From: Nonomuraea sp. PA05
Lineage (GTDB): Bacteria > Actinomycetota > Actinomycetes > Streptosporangiales > Streptosporangiaceae
Direction of reading: 5' to 3'
NCBI RefSeq assembly: GCF_008086045.1
Contig: NZ_VSEY01000028.1
Location: 112,259 to 176,258, forward strand
DNA: 64,000 bases
The translations under genes were made by a program, and so were the position numbers. The notes under the pieces were generated by a model. That model saw nothing but the letters and a program-made list of their open reading frames with translations. It was not told the origin of the DNA and made no database searches. Shown here one piece after another: positions 42,919-51,239 of the stretch. Positions within the stretch are counted from its first letter, which is position 1. Every line of letters begins with the position of its first letter.

Positions 42919-43020
42919 TTAGCGCGGCTCCTCCTCGTAGCTCAGCGCCAGATATGCGCCGGCCTCAAGAGGATCGATCTCCTCGAAAACAAGCGGCGTA
43001 GCCTGCTCCTGAATCTCCAT
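42919..43020 (-). CDS. RiPP precursor peptide candidate, 33 residues
   Basis: This short ORF heads the minus-strand operon of E1, SagB, YcaO, MFS and peptidase genes. It has an ATG, a stop and an almost perfect ribosome site. The C-terminal half (residues 18-33) reads LEAGAYLALSYEEEPR; the N-terminal half contains Thr8, Pro9, Glu13-Glu14 and Pro17. There is no Cys, one Ser (Ser27) and one Thr, so at most two azole sites exist. Eight of the 33 residues are Glu. Several codons are A/T-ended (ATT, CTT, GTT, GCA, TAT), unlike the genes around it. No processing site can be proven; cuts after Pro17 or Pro9 are possible. Confidence 0.8.
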   Translation of the reverse strand: MEIQEQATPLVFEEIDPLEAGAYLALSYEEEPR

Positions 43021-43028
43021 CGTCGGTC

Positions 43029-43037
43029 CACCTCCTT
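43029..43037 (-). promoter_or_regulatory. Near-perfect Shine-Dalgarno of the precursor gene
   Basis: On the minus strand AAGGAGGTG, complementary to the 16S 3' end, lies eight bases before the ATG. It is stronger than any other ribosome site noted in this window, as expected for a peptide needed in excess over its enzymes. Confidence 0.85.
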
Positions 43038-43040
43038 CGC

Positions 43041-43222
43041 GGATTCGGATGAATTTCGGACACCCGCAAAGTTAGTGAGCCGGAGTATGCTTCCGGTATA
43101 TGCGCGCTATTCCGTGAGACTCGGCCGCCCCTCTCGGAATGACCGAATGGACGAGGCGGACCGGGCCGGGTCGGCCGGACGGTTGATGGCCGGCCGGGGC
43201 TGGTCGGCGACGATCGTGGGCC
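43041..43222. promoter_or_regulatory. Shared divergent promoter region of RiPP operon and lipoprotein gene
   Basis: The first 90 bp before the precursor are relatively A/T-rich and contain CATACT and TATACC on the minus strand as possible -10 elements; no convincing -35 pairs with them. CCGGA and TCCGG flank GTATGCT (about 43080-43096) as an imperfect inverted repeat that could bind a regulator. No regulator gene is in the cluster. Confidence 0.4.
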
Positions 43223-43942
43223 ATGAGGCAGATTGCGGCATTCGCGGCGTGCGCGGCGCTCCTGGCGACCGTCGGTTGCAGCGTGGACCTGAAGGCAGAA
43301 GAGGTTCACGCCACCCAGTCGTTCCCCTTCACCGGGACCGACCTCAAGATCGACGCCTCCCTGGGCGGCGTCCGCGTCCTCCAGGGCGCCGGCGGCGCCG
43401 TCCAGGTGGAGCGGTGGGTGCGCGGCAAGGCGGCCGACTCGCCCGCCTGGTCGCTGCGCGACGGCGCCCTGCGCCTCAGCGCGGACTGCAACCTGGTCTT
43501 CGGCGACTGCGGCGCCCGCTACCACGTCAAGGTGCCGCCCGGGGTCCGGCTCTCGATCGACGTGACGGACGGGCTCATCCTGAGCGGCCTGACCCAGGAC
43601 GTGGCCGCCAAGAGCCGCGAGCGCATCCAGGTCACAGGCGCGTCGGGGCGGCTGCGTCTACAGAGCGACGGGTCGATCACCGGCGAGGGGCTGAAGTCGG
43701 GCTACGTGCGCTGCCGAACCTCGGACGGGTCGATCGACGTGGCGTTCACCGACCCGCCGGCCACCCTGGACCTGCGGTCGCGCGACGGGAGGGTGACGGC
43801 GAGGGTTCCCGAGGGCGCGTACGAGGTGACGGCCAGGAGTGTGGACGGGAGCACGCGTTCCGAGGTGAAGGACGACCCGGAGGGGCGGCGGAAGATCGCG
43901 GCCAGCAGCACGACGGGCGACGTCCGCATCCTGACCAAGTGA
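43223..43942 (+). CDS. Secreted lipoprotein with DUF4097-like beta-strand repeats
   Basis: Residues 1-19 form a lipoprotein signal ending ATVGC, so Cys19 would be lipid-modified and the protein held on the outer membrane face. The rest has repeated short beta-strand units such as LRSRDGRVTARV and RTSDGSIDVAF, like the solenoid of DUF4097 proteins. It is divergent from the RiPP precursor with a shared promoter region. Whether it belongs to that system, for example as an immunity or surface factor, cannot be told. Confidence 0.82.
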   Translation: MRQIAAFAACAALLATVGCSVDLKAEEVHATQSFPFTGTDLKIDASLGGVRVLQGAGGAVQVERWVRGKAADSPAWSLRDGALRLSADCNLVFGDCGARYHVKVPPGVRLSIDVTDGLILSGLTQDVAAKSRERIQVTGASGRLRLQSDGSITGEGLKSGYVRCRTSDGSIDVAFTDPPATLDLRSRDGRVTARVPEGAYEVTARSVDGSTRSEVKDDPEGRRKIAASSTTGDVRILTK

Positions 43943-43990
43943 CGACACGGCGGGGGCGGAGGGAGCGCGGCACCGTCTCACGGCGGCCGG

Positions 43991-44114
43991 GCGGGGTGCG
44001 GTGCCGCTACCCGGCGACCCGGCGGGGTGCGGTGCCGCTACCCGGCGACCCGGCGGGGTGCGGTGCCGCTACCCGGCGACCCGGCGGGGTGCGGTGCCGC
44101 TACCCGGCGACCCG
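43991..44114 (+). repeat. 31-bp tandem repeat, four copies
   Basis: Copies start at 43991, 44022, 44053 and 44084 with the core GCGGGGTGCGGTGCCGCTAC and are nearly identical. The array lies in the 208-bp gap between two convergent genes and has no spacers, so it is not a CRISPR. It is not a copy of either gene's 3' end. Confidence 0.95.
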
Positions 44115-44150
44115 GCGGCGCCGTCCACCGCACCCGTGCGCCCGCCAGGG

Positions 44151-44963
44151 CTACTGCCAGATGGCGGCGTACTTGCCGTTCTCGGCGTTGACCTGCACCG
44201 GCGCGAGCCCCTTGGCCTTGAGGTCGTCGAAGCGCTTCTGGTAGCCGGACGCGCTCATGTCCACGTAGTGGGCCCAGGACTTGACCCCGTCCTTGCGCCA
44301 CACCGCCGCGTACGTCCCGTCGGGCGCCACGGAGACCTTGACCGGCCGGAAGCCCTTCTCCTTCTTGGCGTAGACCTCGGCCTCGTGCTGCTTGAGCGAC
44401 TTGCCGTAGGTGTAGTACCAGGCGCCGCCGCTGTTGGCGCTCCACACGCCGACGTACCGGATGTCGCCCGGCGTGCCGTACGCGTCCACCGACGTCAGCG
44501 CGAGCCCCTTGGCCAGGGCCTCCTTGTTGGCGGCGGCGAAGCCCGCCGGGGTGAGGCCGGCCTTGGCGAGGAACGCGCCCTTCTTCTTCTCGAAGACGGC
44601 GGCGAACACGGCCGAGCCGGCCGGCCCGGTGGCGGAGATGGAGGTCGGCTGCGCCCCCTCCTTCAGCCCCGCGTCGAAGCGCTTCTGGAAGCCGTCGGCC
44701 GACATGCCCTGCCAGATGCCCCACTCGCTGGACGAGCCGCCCTTGACCCAGACGGCGGCGTAGCGCTCGCCGTCCGACACGTTCACCGTGATCGGGCGGT
44801 AGCCCTGGTCCTTGAGCTGCTTCACCTTGGCGACGCTCTGGCTCGCGCTCAGGCCGTGGTAGGCGTACCAGGCCTGTGCCTGTGCCTGTGCCCCCGTCGT
44901 CATCGGGACGGCGGCCCCGGCCAGCACGGCCGTGACGATCGCGACTTTCCCTGTGGTCCGCAT
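44151..44963 (-). CDS. Secreted protein with bacterial tandem repeat (BTRD1-like) units
   Basis: A signal peptide (about residues 1-27, ending TTGAQA) precedes four or five repeats of about 45 residues with the pattern G(Y/F)RP..V.V....YAAVW, each followed by a W...MS/Y tract. This matches what I know as bacterial tandem repeat domain 1, found alone or beside secreted hydrolases. The protein has no catalytic domain, so it may bind a ligand or surface. The AQAQAQAW stretch after the signal comes from a short CTGTGC repeat. It is transcribed alone. Confidence 0.78.
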   Translation of the reverse strand: MRTTGKVAIVTAVLAGAAVPMTTGAQAQAQAWYAYHGLSASQSVAKVKQLKDQGYRPITVNVSDGERYAAVWVKGGSSSEWGIWQGMSADGFQKRFDAGLKEGAQPTSISATGPAGSAVFAAVFEKKKGAFLAKAGLTPAGFAAANKEALAKGLALTSVDAYGTPGDIRYVGVWSANSGGAWYYTYGKSLKQHEAEVYAKKEKGFRPVKVSVAPDGTYAAVWRKDGVKSWAHYVDMSASGYQKRFDDLKAKGLAPVQVNAENGKYAAIWQ

Positions 44964-45047
44964 GACCCTCCCATGCAGGATTCTTTACTCGTTCAAGGGA
45001 TAAGGCACGACCCTAACAGCCCTTACTGACCGGCCGCATACCGTGTG

Positions 45048-46184
45048 TCAGCCGATGCGCTCGAAGGGCGTCGGCGACTGGCCGGTCCAGCGGTAGAGCT
45101 GGGCGTGCCCGGTGTGCTTGGAGACGCCGTCCTCCGTGACCTTGTCGGCCTTGGCCACGTAGTAGCGTCCGCCGCCGAGGGAGATCAGCCCGTACTCGCC
45201 GGTGAACTGCCACCCCCTGACCCCCGTCGCCTCGTCCTGCAGCCCGCCCCGCGCGAGCGTGAGCAGCTTGCCGCGCTCGGCCTGCGGCTGGCCGGCCAGC
45301 TCGCCCGTCCTGGGGCGCGCGCCGCCGTCCACCATGAAGAAGGTGTAGTTGGGGAACTGCGGCTTGGTGCCCTTGTAGACGGCCATCATCCAGTTGCCGG
45401 TGTGCTCGTCGTACTGGAGGTTCTGCACGCCGTAGGTGGTGTTGCCGGTGTAGGCGAAGTACTTGCCGTCCACCCGCTCGGGGCCGCTCTTGTGCGGGGC
45501 GCTCTCGGTCAGCGGGCGCTCGTACTTGCGCCACTGCTGGATGTCGTACTGGAGCAGGACCTGGTGGTCGTTGTCCTGGCGGGTGGTGTTGGCGTAGATG
45601 CCGTAGGCGACGGTCAGCTTCTGCTTGCCGTGCTTCTTGCCGAACTCGGGGCCGAACGAGACGCCGTCGATGCCGCTGCAGCCGTAGCGGTGGTCCGGGG
45701 TGTTGCCGACGTTGCCGTCGAAGGCGCCGTCGCCGTTCATGTCGGCCACGTAGTCGGCCACGACCTCCTTCAGGTACACGGTCTTGACCACGTCGGTGGT
45801 CTGGGCGTCCATGTCGGGGGCGGTGATGCGGTCCACGTCGAAGATCGCGATGTAGAACGACTCCTGCTCCTTGTACTCCAGCGAGCCGTACACGCGCCCG
45901 TCCTGGGTGTTGAAGTCGAGGTCGCCCAGGTGGCCGGTGAAGCCGGTCACGGAGCCGATCAGCTTGCCCTGGAGGTCGGTCTTGACCAGGAGGTTGGTGA
46001 AGGAGAAGTACATGTACCCCTTGCGCTGGTCGATGGCCATGCCCTGGACGTGGCCGGCCGTCCAGGCGCCGCCGTAGATCTCCGCGGGCAGGTCGCGGGG
46101 ACGGTCGGCGGCGCCCGCCGGGGTCGCGGTGAGGAGGGAGAGGGCGGAGGTGGCGGCGAGGGTGAGTGTCAGGACCTTGCGCAT
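45048..46184 (-). CDS. Secreted protein of unknown function, probable beta-propeller
   Basis: I start this 378-residue protein at the ATG giving MRKVLTLTLAATSALSLL, a good Sec signal ending in GAADRP; a TTG 12 codons upstream is less likely. The mature part has repeated segments such as AIDQRKGYMYFSFTN, LDFNTQDGRVYGS and LQYDEHTGNWMMAVYKG, consistent with propeller blades. ADMNGDGAFDG resembles a calcium-binding loop. I recognise no catalytic motif and no family with confidence. A palindrome lies in its promoter region. Confidence 0.75.
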   Translation of the reverse strand: MRKVLTLTLAATSALSLLTATPAGAADRPRDLPAEIYGGAWTAGHVQGMAIDQRKGYMYFSFTNLLVKTDLQGKLIGSVTGFTGHLGDLDFNTQDGRVYGSLEYKEQESFYIAIFDVDRITAPDMDAQTTDVVKTVYLKEVVADYVADMNGDGAFDGNVGNTPDHRYGCSGIDGVSFGPEFGKKHGKQKLTVAYGIYANTTRQDNDHQVLLQYDIQQWRKYERPLTESAPHKSGPERVDGKYFAYTGNTTYGVQNLQYDEHTGNWMMAVYKGTKPQFPNYTFFMVDGGARPRTGELAGQPQAERGKLLTLARGGLQDEATGVRGWQFTGEYGLISLGGGRYYVAKADKVTEDGVSKHTGHAQLYRWTGQSPTPFERIG

Positions 46185-46241
46185 CAGTGCGATAACCCGT
46201 CTTCGGCGTTCATTGATCAAAAATCGACGTTATACCGGCCT

Positions 46242-46251
46242 TATGCGCATA
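46242..46251. promoter_or_regulatory. 10-bp palindrome in a promoter region
   Basis: TATGCGCATA is a perfect palindrome 58 bp upstream of the secreted-protein ATG, close to a TATAAC that could be its -10. On the same strand CTGAC and GTCAG flank 13 bp just upstream. Confidence 0.35.
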
Positions 46252-46300
46252 TCTGACTATTTCCTGAACTGTCAGTGAAGTGGCGCCGAACCCTCCCCGT

Positions 46301-49300
46301 TCACTCCATGGCCGTCCTCACCTGACGCGCCCGGTACTCCGCCTCCGGCCAGCCGCTCGCCCGCACCCCTCGGAGCAGCTCACGCCACGGCTCGTCCCAC
46401 CCCGCCCCGATGGCGGCCGTCTCGGCCAGCGCGACGGCCAGCAACGCGCCCCCCTCGCCCTGCTCCGCCAGCCACCGCGCGTGCGGCAGCAGCCGCTCCG
46501 CCGGCACGTGCCGCGCCGACCCCGCGAGCGACTTGCCCGCCTCGACGGCCGCCAGCACCCCGGGAATCGTCCCGAGCAGGCGGGCCAGGTCGTCCCCCGG
46601 GTCGTGCTCCCAGTCCACGACGGCGGCCAGCAACTCGGCCGCCAGGTCTTCTGGCAGCTCGTCCACGACCGCCCGCGCGGGCCGCCGCGCCGACTCCGGG
46701 TCCATGACGTGGCGCGTGCCCCGTCTCCCTCGCCGCCTCGCATCTGCCTGGAGGCTCAGGCGCAGGCTCAGCACGAGGGCCGCGAGCCGCTGGGTGGCCG
46801 GGCGGTCGCGCTCCGCCCCGGCGTCCGGGCCGTCGGGCGCGGCGGCGAGCGCGCGCACGGTCCGCCGCAGCTCCGCCACCCCGCTTTCCGAGCACGCCAC
46901 CCCCACCAGCCCGTGGGCCGCCGACCGCCACTCGGCGGTCTCGCCCAGCTCGCGGACGATCTCGCCCAGCCGCGCCGCGGCTCCCGGCACGTAGGAGTCC
47001 CAGCGAGGCAGCGCCTGGACGGCCGCCAGCCGGGTCCTCAGCTCGGCCGAACGGGTCGCGGCGGCGACCAGCTCCCCGTACGCCGGCCGCCACCGCTCCG
47101 GCAGGCTCAGCGGATGCGGCGCCAGCACCGCGGCGGCCACGTCCTCCACCGCCGCCACCGCCTCCCTGAGCAGCTCCCAGGCCGCCGGATCGGCGAGCAG
47201 CTCCGGCATCGCCGACACGATCGCCGCCCGGACGTCCCTGTGCCCGCCCTCCTCGTCCCACAGGCGCCGCAGCACGCCCATCACGCCGGGCGCGCGGTGC
47301 CTGGCCAGCAGCCGGACCGCCTCCTTACGCGCGGTCACCTTGCCGCCCGCCAGCACCGGCTCCAGCGCCGCCGCCAGCTCCGCCGGGCGCACGAACCTGG
47401 CCGCCCGCGCCGCCCCGTACACCGCCACGTGCGCGTCGTTCCCGCCCGCGTGCGCGAGCAGGTCGCCCAGCACGTCCTGCGGCGCCGCCGTCCATGGCAA
47501 CGCGGTCAGCGCCGCCCGCCGGATCACGGCCTCCCCTCGCGTCATGGCGGCGTCTTCCGCCGTCGCGTGCGCCTGCGCCGGGGCGGCGTCTTCCGCCGTC
47601 GTGTGAGGCTGCCTTGCCGCGGCCTTCCCCGGCGTCACGAACGGCCGCAGGCGCCCCGCGTCGGCGCCGGGCACCTCACCGATCTTGCGCACGGCCCGCG
47701 CGCGCTCCCACACCGGCAGCGTCGTGTCCCGCGCGATCCGCTCCAGCAGCCCCAGATACGCCTCCCGCTGCCGCGCCGTCCACCGCAACACGGCCCGCCG
47801 CGGCACGTCGTGCGTCCGGCGCGCGCCACTCCCGCCGAACCGCCCCTGCGGGTCCCGCGGACCGAGCGCGACCTCCAGCAGGTCGGTACGCCACCATGCC
47901 AGCACCTCGAAGACCTGGCCCAGGTTCACCGCGGACGGATCGGCCGCCAGCAGCCCCGCCACCCGCTCGCCCCTGGTCCGCGGCGGACGCAGCCAGTGCT
48001 CGACGGCCTCGATCGCCGCCGTGCCCTCGACGGCGTCCAGCGCGCGTTCCAGCGCCCGCCGCAGCTCGGGCAGCTCATGACCGCGCCGGCCGAGCGCCGT
48101 GGCGAGCAGGAAGGCGAGCCGGTGCCGGTCGTGGCCGGCCGCCGCCTCCAGGTACGGGGCCAGCCTGCGGACCAGCTCGACCTCCTGGCCGCGCCGCAGC
48201 ACCTCCGGCAGGTGGCTGAGCGTGGCCGTGCCCACGTGCTCGATCACCCGCTCGAACGTCCGCATGCCGAACTCCAGCAGGGCCGCGTCCTCCCGCGTCG
48301 CCCCCTGCTCGAAGACCCGGGCGGCCAGGCCGCTGACGGCGTGCCGGGTGCGGACCGAGCAGTCGCGGGCCGCCAGCGCGTCCTCGGCGAGCCGGTCGAG
48401 GAACGGCACGTGCGCGGGCTGGAAGAGCCGGCCGGGGATCACGGCCAGGGCCGAGACGGCCGCACCGTGCACCGGGTCCTGCTCGTTGCGCAGCCTGGTC
48501 AGGGCGTCCGTCAGCCGGGTGAGGGCCTCGGGGTCGCGGCTGCGGCCCGCGCAGGCGATCAGGTTGACGTAGCCGTTCGCCCGGTCCAGGGGGTCGGAGC
48601 GGCGGGTGGCCGCCCGCAGCACCGGCTCCGCCTCGTCGTACGGGAGAAAGGCGGTGATCTCCAGCGTGCGCAGGTCGTCCTCGGCGATGGCGCGCAGCCC
48701 GAGCATGCGGCGGGCCTCGGCGACGCGGCGGCGCAGCGGCAGGACGCTCATCAGCTCGCCGAAGTGCACCCACTGGGACAGGTCGACGCCCCGCATGGTG
48801 GCGGTGAACACGCCGTCCCTGCGGGAGGGTGGCAGCGCACGCAGGAGGTCGATCACCGCGGCGTCCCGCTCGCGTACCGCCCTGCCCAGCTCGCCCAGCC
48901 GTTCGTCGGTGAGCACGGCCAGCCGCCGCCGCACGGACGCCTGCGCGAGCAGCCCGGCGAGCTGGGGCTGCCGGCCGGGGGCCAGGTAGAGGGCCAGCGT
49001 GCGGGCCGGGTCGGCGTCCAGCAGCCGCCCCGCGCAGCGCCAGGACCTGGGCGTCCAGTGCCGCTCCAGCAGCGCGATCACCCGCTCGGGGGCGTGCCAG
49101 GCGGCCACCTCGACGCCGGGGGCCACCGCCTGCCACCAGGCGTCGCGCAGGCTGCCTGGCAGGCCGTCCAGCACCCGTTCCGCGTGGTCGAGCACCAGGA
49201 TCGGGTGGTGCTTGGCCAGCGCCGCCCAGCTCGGCACCGCGTGCGTCAGGTCCGGCAGCCTGGCCGCAGCCGCGTCGGCCCCGCACGCCGCCAGCAGGCT

Positions 49301-49720
49301 CGCGGCCTCGCGGTCGCCCCACCGCTCGCCCACCTCACCGATCAGCCGTTCGGCCAGGTCGGTGCGGCGGTGGCGCCTGATGGCGCGGTAGGCCGTCATG
49401 CGGTGGTGCGCGGGGGCGGTGCGGACGAAGGTGAGGATGTCGTCGGCTGGAGCGCCGAGCTTGACGGCCTGCGCCATCGCGGGCGCCGAGATGTCCGGGT
49501 CCGGGTCGGTCAGGGCTCGGGTCAGGTGCCGGAGGTCCTTCGCCATCGCGGCCATGCGGACGGCCAGCAGCCTCTCGTACGAGCCGCCCTCGGCCAGCTC
49601 GCCCAGCAAGGCGGCCAGTTCCGGGCGGCCGGACAGCTCGCGGACGCGGACGGACAGGTGGTGGCAGCGCTCCCGATGGGACAGCGGCTCCACCTCGTCG
49701 AGCAGTTCCTCGGTTCGCAT
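46301..49720 (-). CDS. Large HEAT-like repeat protein
   Basis: The 1139 residues are almost entirely helical and Ala/Leu/Arg-rich, with paired helices of 30-40 residues such as PDPDISAPAMAQAVKLGAP and HRDVRAAIVSAMPELLADPAAW, the pattern of HEAT or armadillo repeats. No signal peptide, membrane segment or nucleotide site is visible, so it is probably a cytosolic scaffold. At 47546-47617 a 36-bp duplication encodes two copies of a TAEDAA unit in a linker. It starts four bases after the stop of another HEAT-like gene. Its function is unknown. Confidence 0.8.
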   Translation of the reverse strand: MRTEELLDEVEPLSHRERCHHLSVRVRELSGRPELAALLGELAEGGSYERLLAVRMAAMAKDLRHLTRALTDPDPDISAPAMAQAVKLGAPADDILTFVRTAPAHHRMTAYRAIRRHRRTDLAERLIGEVGERWGDREAASLLAACGADAAAARLPDLTHAVPSWAALAKHHPILVLDHAERVLDGLPGSLRDAWWQAVAPGVEVAAWHAPERVIALLERHWTPRSWRCAGRLLDADPARTLALYLAPGRQPQLAGLLAQASVRRRLAVLTDERLGELGRAVRERDAAVIDLLRALPPSRRDGVFTATMRGVDLSQWVHFGELMSVLPLRRRVAEARRMLGLRAIAEDDLRTLEITAFLPYDEAEPVLRAATRRSDPLDRANGYVNLIACAGRSRDPEALTRLTDALTRLRNEQDPVHGAAVSALAVIPGRLFQPAHVPFLDRLAEDALAARDCSVRTRHAVSGLAARVFEQGATREDAALLEFGMRTFERVIEHVGTATLSHLPEVLRRGQEVELVRRLAPYLEAAAGHDRHRLAFLLATALGRRGHELPELRRALERALDAVEGTAAIEAVEHWLRPPRTRGERVAGLLAADPSAVNLGQVFEVLAWWRTDLLEVALGPRDPQGRFGGSGARRTHDVPRRAVLRWTARQREAYLGLLERIARDTTLPVWERARAVRKIGEVPGADAGRLRPFVTPGKAAARQPHTTAEDAAPAQAHATAEDAAMTRGEAVIRRAALTALPWTAAPQDVLGDLLAHAGGNDAHVAVYGAARAARFVRPAELAAALEPVLAGGKVTARKEAVRLLARHRAPGVMGVLRRLWDEEGGHRDVRAAIVSAMPELLADPAAWELLREAVAAVEDVAAAVLAPHPLSLPERWRPAYGELVAAATRSAELRTRLAAVQALPRWDSYVPGAAARLGEIVRELGETAEWRSAAHGLVGVACSESGVAELRRTVRALAAAPDGPDAGAERDRPATQRLAALVLSLRLSLQADARRRGRRGTRHVMDPESARRPARAVVDELPEDLAAELLAAVVDWEHDPGDDLARLLGTIPGVLAAVEAGKSLAGSARHVPAERLLPHARWLAEQGEGGALLAVALAETAAIGAGWDEPWRELLRGVRASGWPEAEYRARQVRTAME
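47546..47617 (-). repeat. 36-bp in-frame duplication in the HEAT-repeat gene
   Basis: GGCGGCGTCTTCCGCCGTCG occurs at 47546 and 47582 on the plus strand, encoding two 12-residue units with TAEDAA in a linker between helical blocks. Confidence 0.8.
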
Positions 49721-49724
49721 CTCG

Positions 49725-51239
49725 TCACCCCTGCTTGAGTCCCGTCAGAAAGGCGTTCATGGAGTCGCGCAGCGACTCGTCCGGCTCCGCCGCGTGCGCC
49801 GCCCGCACCCACTCGACGGCCTCCGCAGGCGGCTCGGGCCAGGCCTGTAACGTCCGGACCGCCCTCCGCCGGACCGGGAGGTTCCGGTTGTGCAGCGCCG
49901 CTCTGATGAGTGGCAGGCCCAGGCCCGGATGTGACTCCAGCTTCTTGACCACCATCTCCAACGCCAGCTTGTGACCGTCGCCGACGGGTTGGGCCTCCGG
50001 GCCGCCGGCCAGGGGCAGCAGCTCCTCGGCCAGCGCGACCGCCGTGCCGGTGTCCGCCAGGCGGAGGACGTTCGCCCAGGTGAAGCTGTCGCCTGGGTCC
50101 ACCCGCAGCCGGGCCACGAGCTGCGGCAGGATCGGCAGGCCCAGCCGGTTCGCGCAGTATTGGGCGAACGGGAAGCCGTCGGCCTCGGGGTCCGCCACGC
50201 CCGCCAGCGCCAGTTCGGCCCAGCGGGGCTGGTCGAGCACGTCCCAGTAGCGCCGCCGCAGTGCCTGCACGTCGCCTGGGAGCCAGTGCTCGGGCGGTTC
50301 GTGCAGGTGACGGCGGATGGTCAGGAGGTGGTCGAGGCGCTGGAGGGTGGCCTGCCCTTGCCCTGCCAGGCCGGCGTAGCGGGCCAGGGCGGGCACCGCG
50401 TCGCCGTACGCGCCGAGGCCCGTGGTGGGGCCGCCGTCGCCGCGGGCCAGCGCGGACAGGATGCCGCCCGCGCCGTCCACCAGCGCCTCGTCCGGCTCGG
50501 GGTCGAGGAGCGCGGAGTACAGGTCGCCGGTGGTGGCGGCGAGCGGGGCCAGGTACTCGTCCATGACGTCGTTGCGGTAGCCCTCACGCAGCAGCCACGA
50601 CTTGACCTCGGGGTCGTCGCTGCCTTCCAGGCGTTCGACGGCGTGGATGCGGCCCCAGCCCGTGACCCGCCTGGCCAGCTCGAACACCGCCCGTTCCCGC
50701 TGGTGCCCGGGTTGGGTGCGCAGCAGGGCGACGGCCGCGTACAGGGTGAACTCCTCCAGCGTGCCCAGCAGGAGCAGCAGCTCGCGGTCCCGCTCGTCGC
50801 CGGACACGCCGACGAGCACGATGCCGATCTTGACGGCCTCGCGGCGGGTGCCGTGCTCGGCCAGCCAGTGGCCGGCCTCGTACACCTGCTGCCTGCTCAG
50901 CTCCCTGCGGGCCAGCTCACGCGGCAGGTCGTCGCAGATCTCCAGCGCGCGGGCCTGCGCCAGGCGGTCGTGCAGCGTGGCGTGCGGGGCTCGTTCCTGG
51001 AGGAGGTCGGCGACCGCCTGGACGGTGTCCGGGCCGGAGCCGACGCCGAAGTGGTGGGTGCGGACGCCGTCCATGACCACGGACGGCATGTGCGGCTTGC
51101 CGTCGTCCGGCCGTGGCGGCTCGTCGGGCAGGTCCATCGCGTACGGCGGCCAGGGGCCGGGGCCGTGCAGGCAGGACAGGGAGAGTGCGTGTGCGAGGAA
51201 GGTGAGCTGCTCGCTCGGCTTCCTCTCGCCGGGGGTCAC
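49725..51239 (-). CDS. HEAT-like repeat protein coupled to the large one
   Basis: This protein of about 504 residues is helical, with repeated units such as HQRERAVFELARRVTGWGR and HNRNLPVRRRAVRTLQAWP. The start is uncertain. I use a GTG that overlaps the stop of a 16-codon ORF (GTGA); an ATG near 51134 would drop about 35 Pro-rich residues. No enzymatic motif is visible. The two HEAT-like genes form an operon, so their products may act in one complex. Confidence 0.7.
   Translation of the reverse strand: MTPGERKPSEQLTFLAHALSLSCLHGPGPWPPYAMDLPDEPPRPDDGKPHMPSVVMDGVRTHHFGVGSGPDTVQAVADLLQERAPHATLHDRLAQARALEICDDLPRELARRELSRQQVYEAGHWLAEHGTRREAVKIGIVLVGVSGDERDRELLLLLGTLEEFTLYAAVALLRTQPGHQRERAVFELARRVTGWGRIHAVERLEGSDDPEVKSWLLREGYRNDVMDEYLAPLAATTGDLYSALLDPEPDEALVDGAGGILSALARGDGGPTTGLGAYGDAVPALARYAGLAGQGQATLQRLDHLLTIRRHLHEPPEHWLPGDVQALRRRYWDVLDQPRWAELALAGVADPEADGFPFAQYCANRLGLPILPQLVARLRVDPGDSFTWANVLRLADTGTAVALAEELLPLAGGPEAQPVGDGHKLALEMVVKKLESHPGLGLPLIRAALHNRNLPVRRRAVRTLQAWPEPPAEAVEWVRAAHAAEPDESLRDSMNAFLTGLKQG

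Noticed and set aside
35708..43020. Thiopeptide or lanthipeptide cluster
   Set aside because: No LanB/LanC/LanM-type dehydratase or cyclase and no thiopeptide cycloaddition enzyme is present, and the precursor lacks Cys and has only one Ser and one Thr.
43021..43222. Second precursor peptide gene upstream of the first
   Set aside because: No short frame here has both a start codon and a ribosome site comparable to the one at 42919-43020.
43991..44114. CRISPR array
   Set aside because: The 31-bp units are directly abutting with no unique spacers, and no cas genes are nearby.
46280..49738. Plus-strand open frame of 1152 codons opposite the HEAT-repeat gene
   Set aside because: The composition is Arg/Gln/Pro-rich without domains; the minus-strand frame has regular helical repeats and operon spacing.
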